A DNA stretch of 64,000 bases from Chloroflexota bacterium (GTDB lineage: Bacteria; Chloroflexota; Anaerolineae; Promineifilales; Promineifilaceae), in assembly GCA_018004935.1 (NCBI GenBank), contig JAGNBF010000009.1:45304-109303 (forward strand). The letters run 5' to 3'. The notes below the pieces were generated by a model that did not search any database, was not told where the DNA came from, and saw only the letters and a program-made list of their open reading frames with translations. This document shows, one piece after another, positions 1-8,142 of this stretch. The translations under genes were made by a program, and so were the position numbers. Positions within the stretch are counted from its first letter, which is position 1. Each line of letters opens with the position of its first letter.

Positions 1-75
1 TATGGGCCGGTGTACCGTGCTGCCCGAGGGAAAACCTGGGCATCTATTGTTGACCCCCCACCGGTTCCGGTGGGG

Positions 76-651
76 ATGATGCACACAGCGAGAAAACACC
101 GTGCCCGGCGATCCAGAAAATGCGGTAACTGTGGAGCCAACTATCGGGCAGGAGGGACGGACACTCGTTGTGGTGGTTGTTATGCTTACCGGCATCGTCA
201 TGGGGTAGAGAAACCAGGGCATTGGAACCGCTCAACCCATCTAAAGGTTCATCATTTGTCAGAGGCAGTTTTGCGTCTTTTGTATGAGCAATATAAGGCC
301 GGTGCCCCCTATGCGGTGCTGGCTGAAGACCAACCGTTTTCGGCAGAAACATTACGGCGTCGGTTCAAAGAGGCGGGGTATGTGCTTCGTGACTGTACAG
401 GAATGCGGCGGAAGTTGACCGCTGGATTAGTTCGGCAGGCGCGGGAGATGGTTTACAACGAAGGCAAGATGGTGTCTGCCCTGGCACAAGAGTGGGGGAT
501 TAACTATCAAACTCTCCATAGTGCAGTTGTAGGGGCTACTTGGCAATTAGCGGGGGGACCACTGCCGAACATCATAGGGAAGGGGAAATCATGTTGTCGG
601 TGTGGTTTATTAACCGAACATCCATCTGGTTATTGCCAATACTGCCGTTGA
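76..651 (+). CDS. Zinc-ribbon / double HTH DNA-binding-like protein
   Basis: This 191-residue protein has a Cys-x2-Cys pair at each end: CGNC and CGGC near residues 16-36, and CCRC and CQYC at the C-terminus. Between them lie two helix-turn-helix-like segments, one around FSAETLRRRFKEAG and one around WGINYQTLHSAVVG. Such proteins usually bind DNA or accompany phage HNH-type genes. The specific role is unknown. The frame is open to the left edge of the window, so the gene may begin further upstream. I chose ATG 76 because GGTGGGG lies just before it. It contains no GCGGCCGC. Confidence 0.55.
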   Translation: MMHTARKHRARRSRKCGNCGANYRAGGTDTRCGGCYAYRHRHGVEKPGHWNRSTHLKVHHLSEAVLRLLYEQYKAGAPYAVLAEDQPFSAETLRRRFKEAGYVLRDCTGMRRKLTAGLVRQAREMVYNEGKMVSALAQEWGINYQTLHSAVVGATWQLAGGPLPNIIGKGKSCCRCGLLTEHPSGYCQYCR

Positions 652-666
652 GGGGAGCGTGAACAT

Positions 667-744
667 ATGGCAAGAAAGTCGAGCGAGGGGGCGCCCTTCC
701 TAATGCAAGTGCGCCGGAGCGGAGAAAGAATTCCATGCAAATAA
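667..744 (+). CDS. Possible 25-residue peptide gene
   Basis: A short open frame starts with ATG 11 bases after AGGGGAG and overlaps the first ten bases of the next gene. That arrangement would suit translational coupling. The product is basic and has no recognisable motif. It could equally be leader sequence for the gene at 735. Confidence 0.25.
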   Translation: MARKSSEGAPFLMQVRRSGERIPCK

Positions 745-1013
745 CAGAGTTCCAGTTGAAGGCTTTACAAATAATCTACGACACCCCAGGAATATCCGCA
801 CAGGTTTTTGCTATAAGGCTATGGCCTGATAGTCACTACCCTAAAAAGACACAACGAGGGGCCTTAATGGGGGGGAGCTATGCGGGGCGTTTGGTTCGGA
901 GAGGATGGGTAAATCGTCGGTTTAGTGTGGTAGGCAAAAAGATTTGGCGAGATGGATACGAATTGGCCGATGAAGGGATAGCGATTCTTGCGGCCGCGAA
1001 GAGGCAATCATGA
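735..1013 (+). CDS. Small winged-helix-like protein
   Basis: This 92-residue protein resembles a compact winged helix. An N-terminal helix with LKALQIIYDTPG is followed by a GRLVRRGWVNRR recognition-like segment, a beta wing, and a final helix ending LAAAKRQS. GGAGAAAG lies before the ATG. The stop overlaps the next start. GCGGCCGC at 990 encodes the terminal AAA and lies 20 nt before the next ATG. I infer a regulator; its target is unknown. Confidence 0.55.
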   Translation: MQITEFQLKALQIIYDTPGISAQVFAIRLWPDSHYPKKTQRGALMGGSYAGRLVRRGWVNRRFSVVGKKIWRDGYELADEGIAILAAAKRQS

Positions 1014-1459
1014 ATGGGTATTTCATAAGGGCCGGGCAAATCGTTAAAGGTGACGAAACCTTTTTCGAGCAGGGATTACTATTTTCTCCCGATCAACTGA
1101 ATGTGCTGTGCAAGACACTTAACGCCGATGCGCGATTCGACGAAATGCTGTACCTATGGGGTGCCCCACGTTGGGGAGAACTGTGTTTTCGCAGTGATAT
1201 TCTCCCTCTTTGGGAACAAGAGTGTGAGAAGCTCGGGATTGATGCCACTCCCCCCTGGAGAAAGACCCAAAACGGAAAGCGATGTCAAATTGAACACTAC
1301 GATCCTATGATTCGCCGTGTAGCACGTTGCCGGAAACGCGCAACGCATTACATCACCATTATCGGGGGGCGCAGGATGTTTCTCTGCGAAGACCACATTG
1401 AGTATGTCAGGGACGGGGCGAAACCAATTCAGGCGATGCCTGCGAAGGGGCAATCATGA
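1010..1459 (+). CDS. Hypothetical protein with C-terminal Cys/His cluster
   Basis: I do not recognise this 149-residue protein. Its second half has Cys and His residues (CQIEHYDP, ARCRKRATHY, FLCEDH) spaced like a zinc site. It overlaps its upstream and downstream neighbours by four bases, so the three genes are probably co-translated with the TGT-like gene that follows. The cluster may let it act with that gene on nucleic acid, but this is inference only. Confidence 0.55.
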   Translation: MNGYFIRAGQIVKGDETFFEQGLLFSPDQLNVLCKTLNADARFDEMLYLWGAPRWGELCFRSDILPLWEQECEKLGIDATPPWRKTQNGKRCQIEHYDPMIRRVARCRKRATHYITIIGGRRMFLCEDHIEYVRDGAKPIQAMPAKGQS

Positions 1460-2655
1460 AATTTGGCATATCGGGACTGAGTACCACCGGCAACATCCGG
1501 GCGGCGTGTGGAGTGGCGGGGCTGGATACCAGTGGGGCGCGGATGTTGGCGGCGGCAGTGCCGGACTTACACGCCCTGAAGGAGCGTGACGCCCTGGTGC
1601 ATACGGGCATCGAGCGCATGGGCGACCGGGCCGCCCGGTCTGCCTGGGGCAAGGGGGTATGGTTCGCCGACTTCGCCTATATCACCGCCAAAGAGGGTGG
1701 GGGCATCCGTTGGCGAGAGGGCAGGGATAAGACGTTGGCGCGGCCGCATCGTGCTTTACCGCTCTTCGTTGATTCCTGCGGCTATCGTCGGGAAATCACC
1801 GGCACCGCGCCAAAGTGGGCGCACGAGTTCGAGGTTTATCCTCAGGCTCTGGAGTTGTTGGACCCGGATGGGTATGCCGCCTGGGATTACCCCAACGACC
1901 GGCAGGCCAGTATGGAAAGCCTGCGGGAATTGATGAAGATATTCCCCCAGGATGTGAGCAATGGGAAGCTGTGGCCGGTGTTTTCGGTGCGCTGGACATT
2001 CAACGACCGGGCGCATCTGGACATGGCGCAGTTACCGGCTTGGCGCGGCCGCGATTTGTCTACTCTCATCCCTTTGACCGGGACGCAGAAGCCATTCAAG
2101 CGGGAAACCCGCGAGGAGTGGGCACGGATGGCGATTGCTAATGCCCTGCGGATGGGAGCTGATCCGGATTTCAAATGGATGTGCCAGACGTTTGGCCGGG
2201 TGATGATTGGCGGGTTGGTGATGAGCCAGGTTCCCCGGATGGCGCGGCATTTGTTAGCGGCCGCGTTGTGCCATTTGTATCCTGACGTGCAATTCTGGCT
2301 GTTGGGGCAGGCCAACTTCGCCGTGATCAATGGCCTGGGGAGTCTTGGGCTATTGGAGAAGGTGTGGACGGATGGCAGTTGGTATATCAAGGATGCGACG
2401 GCGGAGCGGTTTGCTGTCGTCGAGAATGGATTGATTACGATGTACGAAGCCAGCAGGGAGCGGATGCGGAACCGCCATACGTTCTTCACCTTCCACGAAC
2501 TGTTGGCCGCCAATCTGCGGAGTTTGCTGGCGGCGTACCAGGGGCTGTGGAGTTGGCCGCCACCGGAGCCGTTACCGTTGGATTTGTTTGATGTGGAGCA
2601 GGCGAAGGAAATGAAAACGCGGCTCCAGATGGCCCAGCTTGAACTGGGATTGTGA
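1456..2655 (+). CDS. TGT-like / DpdA-like transglycosylase-fold protein
   Basis: This 399-residue protein resembles the tRNA-guanine transglycosylase (TGT) barrel and its phage paralogue DpdA, which inserts 7-deazaguanines into DNA. The visible signs are LFVDSCGYRREITG near residue 100 (compare the TGT aspartate motif DSGGF), a following YAAWDYPND segment, WPVFSVRW, and a late WLLGQANFAVINGLG then VWTDGSWYIKDA stretch. The late stretch matches the HLLG and DS-W regions of DpdA-like proteins. No preQ0 biosynthesis gene (folE, queC, queD, queE) is visible in this window, so a base supply would have to come from elsewhere. It is translationally coupled to the gene before it. The family call is by motif only. 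A tRNA-directed or degenerate role is possible. Confidence 0.55.
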   Translation: MKFGISGLSTTGNIRAACGVAGLDTSGARMLAAAVPDLHALKERDALVHTGIERMGDRAARSAWGKGVWFADFAYITAKEGGGIRWREGRDKTLARPHRALPLFVDSCGYRREITGTAPKWAHEFEVYPQALELLDPDGYAAWDYPNDRQASMESLRELMKIFPQDVSNGKLWPVFSVRWTFNDRAHLDMAQLPAWRGRDLSTLIPLTGTQKPFKRETREEWARMAIANALRMGADPDFKWMCQTFGRVMIGGLVMSQVPRMARHLLAAALCHLYPDVQFWLLGQANFAVINGLGSLGLLEKVWTDGSWYIKDATAERFAVVENGLITMYEASRERMRNRHTFFTFHELLAANLRSLLAAYQGLWSWPPPEPLPLDLFDVEQAKEMKTRLQMAQLELGL

Positions 2656-2662
2656 GGCAAAG

Positions 2663-3262
2663 ATGGAGATTCAAGAGTTAATGGGTCGGCGGATTGCAGA
2701 GCATCGGAAAATAAACGGGCTGACCCAGGCAGAACTGGCAGAGCAGGCAAATGTATCGCGGCAGACGGTGAGCAACATCGAGCGAGGGGTAGTAGATGCC
2801 ACAGTCAGCACAGTGTTCGCCCTCTGCCGGGTGCTACGTGTGTCCCCCAGCAATGTGTTTTGGGAAGTGGGTGATCCGGGGGTGGTTGAACACATCGAGA
2901 GCGATTTGCTCTTTGCGGTGGCGGAGAAAGCTAATGCTGTTATCACCCAGCAGTGGTTGAGTGACAGGGAGAGGGGTGTACCGATTTTTACCCTGAATGG
3001 GGGGTCGGTGGAGATGCCGCGCCTATCACTCAGCATGGTAGATGGCGTGTTGAAGGCGTTGGGACAGTTGGGGCTGTACCAGTTCCCGCAGATGGTATTG
3101 GCGTTGCCGTATTACCGGGAAATCATGCCGTGCGGCCATCTGCCCCAGGATGTGGTGAGCGATAGCGAAGGCACATCTTATTGTGGGCGATGTGTTGAGC
3201 AAGAGGAACGGAGGATGCAGTTGTATGCGGCACTCGCGGCCGCGAAGGAAGGTAATCAATGA
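2663..3262 (+). CDS. XRE-family HTH regulator with C-terminal domain
   Basis: Residues 1-65 form a classic Cro/C1-type helix-turn-helix (GLTQAELAEQANVSRQTVSN followed by IERG). The remaining 130 residues are not recognised and contain a CGH and CGRC pair that could bind a metal. Total length is 199 residues, longer than a minimal Cro. It is a candidate phage repressor or regulator and may be the protein that reads one of the palindromic operators in this window, but nothing links it to them directly. GCGGCCGC at 3236 sits 23 nt before the next start. Confidence 0.8.
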   Translation: MEIQELMGRRIAEHRKINGLTQAELAEQANVSRQTVSNIERGVVDATVSTVFALCRVLRVSPSNVFWEVGDPGVVEHIESDLLFAVAEKANAVITQQWLSDRERGVPIFTLNGGSVEMPRLSLSMVDGVLKALGQLGLYQFPQMVLALPYYREIMPCGHLPQDVVSDSEGTSYCGRCVEQEERRMQLYAALAAAKEGNQ

Positions 3263-3933
3263 ACCGACAATGGCGAATGGTGCGAGAGTTTCATCGGCGG
3301 TTCAAGCATCTTGTGAATGAGACGCCGACGGCATTGACGCCTGCCCAGCGACGGGAACGGTTTTGGTTTATGCACGAGGAGTTGCAGGAGTTCCTGAACG
3401 CTGAGGATGTGGTGGGCCAGGCGGATGGGCTGGTTGACTTGTTGTACTTCTGCCTGGGGACGCTGGTCAATATGGGGGTAAGGCCGGAAACGCTTTTTGC
3501 GATTGTGCATCAGGCGAACATGGCGAAGTTGTGGCCGGATGGGGAACCGCGTTGGCGCGAGGGGGATGGGAAGGTGGTGAAGCCTGCGGGGTGGGTGGGG
3601 CCGGAAGAGGCTCTACGGGTAGAGATTGAACGGCAGGCAGAAGGCTGTGACGATCTTTCCGACACGGAGAAGGCTCTGGATTATTACAAGACGGGAGCCA
3701 GGCAGAACGGGCCATTGCCCTGGCCGCGGCCGTGTTTCGTGCCTACCCGCATTCGGCTGATTAAAGAAATCCGTGAGGGGAAATTGATGGCCTTGCCAGG
3801 AGATTATGACTGTACGTGTAACCGACTGGGAGCCGTAAGTATTTCGGTTGAGGGGAAAATGTTGGGGGTTAATCAGTATGAGTTTGAGGCATTGGCCTGG
3901 GGGGAGAATGCGGCCGCGAGGGGGGCGAACTGA
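3259..3933 (+). CDS. MazG-like NTP pyrophosphohydrolase
   Basis: The N-terminal 110 residues look like an all-alpha NTP pyrophosphohydrolase of the MazG / phosphoribosyl-ATP pyrophosphatase type. They carry MHEELQEFLNA followed by QADGLVDLLYFCLGT, the usual ExxE and ExxD-like metal-binding helices, then FAIVHQANMAKLWPDG and a KVVKPAGW tail typical of phage members. Such enzymes hydrolyse (d)NTPs and may remove non-canonical or excess nucleotides. A C-terminal extension of about 90 residues with CTCN is not recognised. It overlaps both neighbours by a few bases. Confidence 0.7.
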   Translation: MNRQWRMVREFHRRFKHLVNETPTALTPAQRRERFWFMHEELQEFLNAEDVVGQADGLVDLLYFCLGTLVNMGVRPETLFAIVHQANMAKLWPDGEPRWREGDGKVVKPAGWVGPEEALRVEIERQAEGCDDLSDTEKALDYYKTGARQNGPLPWPRPCFVPTRIRLIKEIREGKLMALPGDYDCTCNRLGAVSISVEGKMLGVNQYEFEALAWGENAAARGAN

Positions 3934-4151
3934 TGGCAAAAAGAAAAAGCGGCCGCGGCTTTTGGGCCACGACGCCAGAAGGTCACATGATCCACGTGAA
4001 CGGCAGGCGTGACATGGATGAAGAAACCTTGAACGCCTTGTTGAGAATGGCGGATGCGGCGTGGAAGTATGCGGCCGCGAAAGCGAATTACACAAATGCG
4101 CTAAGACGCGAAGGCGCAGAGGCGCAAAGTGGGGAACACGATGGAAGATAA
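3933..4151 (+). CDS. Small hypothetical protein
   Basis: This 72-residue basic protein starts with MAKRKSGRGFW. It contains two GCGGCCGC sites (3949 and 4071), read as SGRG and YAAAK. Its 3' end holds a CGCGAAGGCGCAGAGGCGCA repeat of a type seen at three other gene junctions here, so its last 15 codons may be repeat-derived. Function unknown. Confidence 0.5.
   Translation: MAKRKSGRGFWATTPEGHMIHVNGRRDMDEETLNALLRMADAAWKYAAAKANYTNALRREGAEAQSGEHDGR
4095..4137. repeat. CGCAAAGG-type short repeat
   Basis: The run ACGCGAAGGCGCAGAGGCGC AAAG is made of imperfect 7-8 bp units. Related runs occur at about 4861-4883, 32144-32176 and 34707-34736, each in or beside a gene junction. Similar heptamer-like repeats are common in some environmental bacterial genomes. 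Confidence 0.6.
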
Positions 4152-4854
4152 GCCCAGCGACAAGGAATTGACCCGGCAGATTTATGAGTTGCTGGAGATG
4201 CGTCACCCGGTCAACGGGATGGGGGAGTGGGCCACGTTCCGCGAACTCAACATTGGGACGGGTAGTTTTGGCGGCCGCTTCATTGATTTCTTTGCCATGA
4301 ACTTGTGGCCGTCTAAGAACTATCTCAAGGTTGCCTATGAGGTCAAGGTAAGCCGGGCCGACTTTACGAAAGAGCTAAAGTACCCGCAGAAACGTGAGGG
4401 AGCGGAGCGCGTCGCCAATGAGTGTTACTTTGTCGTCCCTTCTGGTTTGCTCCAGTTCGACGAAATCCCGCAGGGGTGGGGGCTGTTGGTTATGCAGAAG
4501 GATGGCCTTAAGTGCGCCAAGAAAGCGATGCAACGGAAGGTGGAGCAGTTGCCAGAAGCGTTTGTGATGTCGTTGGCGCGGCGGGGCACAGACAAGCCTG
4601 CACCTATTGCCCCTGTTGTTGAGGACGACCTGACGCGCCAATGGGCAGAGTCCCAACAAAAGAAACAGGAAGAAATTTACCGGATTGTCCGCGATGAAAT
4701 GGGTTGGTCAATACTCAACAGCCCCAAAGCGTTGCGGGAGTATTTGAGGCTTGGCAAGAAAGTGCGTCAGGCTCGGCACAAAATTGCCGATTTGTTACGT
4801 GATGTAAAAGAGGTTGAGGAACTGCTGACAAGACCTGAACCCGTTCAGGGATAA
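4141..4854 (+). CDS. MmcB-like PD-(D/E)XK nuclease-fold protein
   Basis: This 237-residue protein has the core of an MmcB-type restriction-nuclease fold: RFIDFFAMNLWP, then AYEVKVSRADF (acidic residue plus ExK), then NECYFVVPSGLL and a GWGLLVM strand. MmcB-like proteins are linked to DNA repair, and phage relatives may process DNA. The C-terminal 80 residues are helical and charged. A shorter relative with the same EIKVSKADY motif lies at 36143. GTG 4129 is an in-frame alternative start. ATG 4141 was preferred because GGGGAACACG precedes it. Confidence 0.65.
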   Translation: MEDKPSDKELTRQIYELLEMRHPVNGMGEWATFRELNIGTGSFGGRFIDFFAMNLWPSKNYLKVAYEVKVSRADFTKELKYPQKREGAERVANECYFVVPSGLLQFDEIPQGWGLLVMQKDGLKCAKKAMQRKVEQLPEAFVMSLARRGTDKPAPIAPVVEDDLTRQWAESQQKKQEEIYRIVRDEMGWSILNSPKALREYLRLGKKVRQARHKIADLLRDVKEVEELLTRPEPVQG

Positions 4855-4888
4855 GTTCGGAGAAACGCGAAAGCGCAAAGGATTAACG

Positions 4889-5419
4889 ATGGACGACAAA
4901 CTACTTACGCTATTTGAATCGAGGATGCAGTCGAAACCACGGAAAGAATTGATGCTGATTAAGCCAGATTCGGAAAGTGCCAGGTGGGTTCGCGAGCAGT
5001 GGCAGAAGCGAGTGGACGGGGAGTTACTGTCAGGGGCGATGGGCAAGATGGGAAGTGCGGGCACATCTACCAATACCAATTGGGAACCAAATGGGAGTTT
5101 AATAGTGGAGTCATTAGAGCAGACTGTGAAGTCTCTGTTGTCAACCGTGAAACCTTATGCCCAGGCTATGCAACGCCTGGCCGAACGGCTAAAGCGTGAT
5201 CCATCTATCCATTACATTTCAAATGAGCATGTGCCTGGTGACGATGATGGGGTAGAGTGCTTTTGGTGGGAAACCTATGATGTGTTGCTGATAGCGGCCG
5301 CGCAGTTGGAAGATGTAACACAACAAATGGCACAGCAAGGTATCCGGCTAATACCGGTAGATGGTGCATGGTGGAAAAATGCAAACAAGACATTGATGGA
5401 TTCCTTGTGCTTATCATAG
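4889..5419 (+). CDS. Hypothetical protein
   Basis: I do not recognise this 176-residue protein. It is mostly helical and acidic near its middle (PGDDDGVECFWWETYDV). AAAGGA precedes its ATG. A CGCGAAAGCGCAAAGGA repeat fills the gap from the previous stop. GCGGCCGC at 5294 is read as AAA. Confidence 0.5.
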   Translation: MDDKLLTLFESRMQSKPRKELMLIKPDSESARWVREQWQKRVDGELLSGAMGKMGSAGTSTNTNWEPNGSLIVESLEQTVKSLLSTVKPYAQAMQRLAERLKRDPSIHYISNEHVPGDDDGVECFWWETYDVLLIAAAQLEDVTQQMAQQGIRLIPVDGAWWKNANKTLMDSLCLS

Positions 5420-5430
5420 GAGCCGAGACC

Positions 5431-5883
5431 ATGAGACAAATTGCATTGATAGCCTGTTGCAAAGAGAAGTTGTACGCGCCGGGGGAAGGAAGCGCGGCCG
5501 CGGGTGAGCTGTACATCGGTCAACTATTCCGGGCGCAGTTGGCCTATGCCCGCCACCGGTTGCCTGATGAGCAGATTTACATTCTCTCGGCCAAATATGG
5601 ACTGGTGGGAGTTGGTCAACAAATCCAGTCTTATGAGCAGACTTTGAACAAGATGAATATGGCCCAGCGGCTTACCTGGGCCTGGGACGTAGAACGTGCC
5701 TTTGGTCGGCTTTGCCCGTCAGCGGCGATTGTGTGGATGATGGCCGGGCAGGCGTATCGGGAAAACCTGGTTGAATTGTTGGCGCAGCGGGGGGTGGTAG
5801 TGGTGCAGCCGCATCCAGCGGGGTTTGGATATGGTCAGCAGGTGCAATGGTATAACCGGGAACTAGGAGGAGTGGTCGCATGA
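5431..5883 (+). CDS. DUF6884-family protein
   Basis: This 150-residue protein matches the DUF6884 pattern: IALIACCKEKL at the start, an LYIGQLFRAQLAYARH helix, YILSAKYGLV, and a late YRENLVELL. Family function is not settled. The SAKYGLL element recalls domains attached to archaeal TGT-type enzymes, which is suggestive given the TGT-like gene at 1456, but I cannot confirm a link. TAGGAG lies 8-9 bases before ATG 5431, which makes this start better than the upstream in-frame ones. It overlaps the next gene by four bases. Confidence 0.7.
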   Translation: MRQIALIACCKEKLYAPGEGSAAAGELYIGQLFRAQLAYARHRLPDEQIYILSAKYGLVGVGQQIQSYEQTLNKMNMAQRLTWAWDVERAFGRLCPSAAIVWMMAGQAYRENLVELLAQRGVVVVQPHPAGFGYGQQVQWYNRELGGVVA

Positions 5884-6143
5884 AATCTTTGAAAGAGAAT
5901 GAGGCGATCATATTCCGTTGGATAGTGGCGTACAAAGAGACACATGACGGCAACTCCCCTTCAGTGCGTGAGATACTGCGGGGTACCGGGGTTCTTTCGT
6001 CTACCAGTAGTGTGCTTCACTGTCTGAGAGCATTGCAGAAAAAAGGGTGGATAACTACAGACCATGAAAATGGTGGGCATTACCGTAATATCGCCATTGT
6101 GGGGGGGATGTGGTCTTATAAATTCAGCGAGGAAATTGCTTGA
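5880..6143 (+). CDS. LexA-like DNA-binding domain protein
   Basis: This 87-residue protein matches the N-terminal winged helix of LexA: IVAYKETHDGNSPSVREI, then SSTSSVLHCLRALQKKGWI. The serine protease half of LexA is absent, so it cannot self-cleave. It may bind DNA as a stand-alone repressor or activator. It overlaps the previous gene. An AT-rich operator-like site follows its stop. Confidence 0.75.
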   Translation: MKSLKENEAIIFRWIVAYKETHDGNSPSVREILRGTGVLSSTSSVLHCLRALQKKGWITTDHENGGHYRNIAIVGGMWSYKFSEEIA

Positions 6144-6156
6144 CGGGGGGGAGCAG

Positions 6157-6190
6157 TTGATCGTATTATTGAGCAATATTAAATAATACT
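6157..6190 (+). promoter_or_regulatory. Operator-type promoter upstream of 6209
   Basis: TTGATC (6157) and TTAAAT (6179) are spaced 16 bp apart. The dyad AGCAATATTAAATAATACT (6172-6190) overlaps the -10. It is a weaker member of the AGTATTATT/AATAATACT operator family found at about ten places here. Confidence 0.45.
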
Positions 6191-6208
6191 AAATACGGAG
6201 AGGGTGTT

Positions 6209-6697
6209 ATGTTCTCTGAGGCGGATCTTGCCGTGCTATTGGCAACCAATTCAGACCTGTCGGTTGTCCATGAGGGCAGAGGCTCGCCCGTGCCCAGGTC
6301 CATGCGCCAACCAGATGTGACGATACCCCAGCCAAAGATGACGGAAACCGAGCGTCGTTTTGCGGTGGATGTCCTGGAGCCGGGGGTAGAGCGAGGTGAG
6401 ATTATCACCTACTGGTACGAGCCAGGGCAGATCCGCATGGTTGGTCAGACCTACACGGCCGATTGGGTCGTTATTATGCGGGATAGAGTAGTATTTTATG
6501 AGATTAAAGGCAAGGCCAAGTTGATGAGCGAAGAGCGGGCCAGCGTGAAGTTCAACTGGGCGGCCGCGCAATTCGCCAGCGATTTTATCTGGTTCTGTTG
6601 GGCCAAGTTGCAGGATGATGGCTCGTGGAAGGTTACACGGAGGCAACCTACAAGGCGACTTCATTCGCAACTCAAGTTTTCAGAGACAGGTGTCTAA
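6209..6697 (+). CDS. DUF1064-like PD-(D/E)XK endonuclease
   Basis: This 162-residue protein carries the DUF1064 (phage endonuclease, proposed Holliday-junction resolvase-like) pattern: MTETERRFAVDVLEPGVERG, then TYTADWVVIMRDRVVFYEIKG. The D-(n)-ExK triad of a PD-(D/E)XK nuclease is visible in TADWV and YEIKG. A divergent 45-residue N-terminus precedes the domain. It heads an operon under an operator-type promoter, with GAGAGGG before the ATG. Confidence 0.65.
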   Translation: MFSEADLAVLLATNSDLSVVHEGRGSPVPRSMRQPDVTIPQPKMTETERRFAVDVLEPGVERGEIITYWYEPGQIRMVGQTYTADWVVIMRDRVVFYEIKGKAKLMSEERASVKFNWAAAQFASDFIWFCWAKLQDDGSWKVTRRQPTRRLHSQLKFSETGV

Positions 6698-6709
6698 AGG
6701 GGGCAGAGA

Positions 6710-6817
6710 ATGGATGATTGGGACGATGACCCAATTGATATTGATATTGGCTGGGAATGGTGCGGCGTAGGACTGGTGTTAGTCCTGTTCATAATGCTAT
6801 ACATAATTTTTTCATGA
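6710..6817 (+). CDS. 35-residue single-pass membrane peptide
   Basis: AGGGGG lies about 7 bases before the ATG. The peptide starts MDDWDDDPIDIDIGWEW and ends in a hydrophobic helix (VGLVLVLFIMLYIIF). Its stop overlaps the next start as ATGA. The acidic head plus one membrane segment suggests a small membrane modulator. Function unknown. Confidence 0.45.
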   Translation: MDDWDDDPIDIDIGWEWCGVGLVLVLFIMLYIIFS

Positions 6818-7641
6818 CGGAGGGGAAGGTGAATAGTCAAGGCAAGTGGGCCAATGGGCAGTGGAGTGGGGGGATTGAGTGGACGCGCTGGATTGAACCC
6901 GATGGCAATGTGTTGCCTGGGTTCACCTGGAACCCGGTAGGCGGGTGTGAGCATGATTGCCAGTGGCAAATGGCTGATGGTCATTGGGCGCAGTGTTATG
7001 CCAAGACTGTCGCTGAAGGAACGGCACAGAAGGCGTTCTCACAAGGGTTTGCGGCTCACTACTGGCGGCCGCATCTGCTGAAAGAGCCACGCAAAATCAA
7101 GGAAACATCAGGAATCTTCCTCGATTCCATGAGTGACCTGATGGGGGCGGATGTCCCCGCCGAACAGATTGAGCAGGTCATTCAGGTATGCCGGGAATGT
7201 CACTGGCACCGCTTTTTTGTCCTCACCAAAAATGCCCCTAGGCTATTGAAATTTGATTGGCCGTCTAATTGCATCGTCGGCGTATCTATGCCGCCGACAA
7301 AGATGCACGGTAACGTGCTGACGTTTGGCCAGCAGGTAGCCTACACTGCTAAGGCGTTGAAGGTGCTAATGGAATTACGCGGCCGCGGGGTAACTACCTG
7401 GATGAGCTTTGAGCCACTGTCTTGGGATGTGGCTCCATTGGTGGCGGATGCGCCGGGGGCCTTGGCCTGGGCAGTGATTGGCGCGGCCAGCCGGGGCAAG
7501 GGGTTGTATCAGCCTGCGGCCGCGGATGTGCATGCTCTCCTCGATGTGCTGGACGAGCAGGGAGTGCCGGTGTTCTTCAAGGGTAATTTGAGTTGGGAGC
7601 CGTGGCGGAAAGCGTTCCCACACCATGAGGTAAAGCCGTAA
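6814..7641 (+). CDS. DUF5131 (Gp37/Gp68-type) phage protein
   Basis: This 275-residue protein fits the DUF5131 family, known from phage Gp37/Gp68. It has IEWTRWIEPDG, FTWNPVGGCEHDC then QCYAK (the C-x3-C-x-C-like cluster, here stretched by an inserted WQMADGHWA), FLDSMSDLMG, FFVLTKNAPRL, and MSFEPLSWD. The family is radical-SAM-like in its fold, but its reaction is unknown. ATG 6814 overlaps the previous stop. GTG 6829, with GAGGGG close by, is an alternative. Three GCGGCCGC sites lie inside. Confidence 0.7.
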   Translation: MTEGKVNSQGKWANGQWSGGIEWTRWIEPDGNVLPGFTWNPVGGCEHDCQWQMADGHWAQCYAKTVAEGTAQKAFSQGFAAHYWRPHLLKEPRKIKETSGIFLDSMSDLMGADVPAEQIEQVIQVCRECHWHRFFVLTKNAPRLLKFDWPSNCIVGVSMPPTKMHGNVLTFGQQVAYTAKALKVLMELRGRGVTTWMSFEPLSWDVAPLVADAPGALAWAVIGAASRGKGLYQPAAADVHALLDVLDEQGVPVFFKGNLSWEPWRKAFPHHEVKP

Positions 7642-7666
7642 CGCATTAGCATGGAGGATAAATAAT

Positions 7667-8047
7667 ATGGAAGGGGTATTGAGTTTCATGCAACCGAAAT
7701 TTTGGTTGTTGTGTGTTGCTTTGTCCATTACCAGTCTGGCTTACGACTGGTTGATTATTGAGAGACTTCGACTGAAAAAAACCCGTGATGGGATAGTAAT
7801 CAGTCGGATGCCTGGGTATACCTGGGTAACGGTCGTTGTTGGCGTAGGGTATGTGCTAATTGCGGCCGCGATTGGGGTCGCTGTGGGGATAACATTTCAG
7901 GGCTATGGGGCAATTCTGTCCCTGTTCTGCTACTTTGCATTCGCCGGGTGGCCGATGGCTCTCGGAGAGGTGCGCCATACCTGGTCCCGAAGTGAGGAGG
8001 GTCTGCGGAAAATATTAAATTTCAACCAGAAGCATTCATCTAAATAA
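7667..8047 (+). CDS. Membrane protein, about three helices
   Basis: This 126-residue protein has hydrophobic segments around residues 11-30, 52-76 and 80-96, separated by short basic loops. No family is recognised. GGAGGATAAATAAT precedes the start. A strong terminator follows directly, so it ends the early operon. Confidence 0.6.
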   Translation: MEGVLSFMQPKFWLLCVALSITSLAYDWLIIERLRLKKTRDGIVISRMPGYTWVTVVVGVGYVLIAAAIGVAVGITFQGYGAILSLFCYFAFAGWPMALGEVRHTWSRSEEGLRKILNFNQKHSSK

Positions 8048-8085
8048 AAAGAGGGGTTCAATCGTCTGATTGAACCCCTCTTTTT
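8046..8085 (+). terminator. Rho-independent terminator
   Basis: A near-perfect hairpin with arms AGAGGGGTTCAATC and GATTGAACCCCTCT and a GTCT loop is followed by TTTTT. It separates the early operon from the replication genes. Confidence 0.9.
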
Positions 8086-8142
8086 AGGCTAATTGGGTGG
8101 GGGGATGGGGCCATGACCGAAAAGTGACGGTCAGGAGTACCT

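Noticed and set aside
1887..2750. Minus-strand open frame of about 287 codons
   Set aside because: It is opposite the TGT-like gene, with low-complexity composition and no supporting signals.
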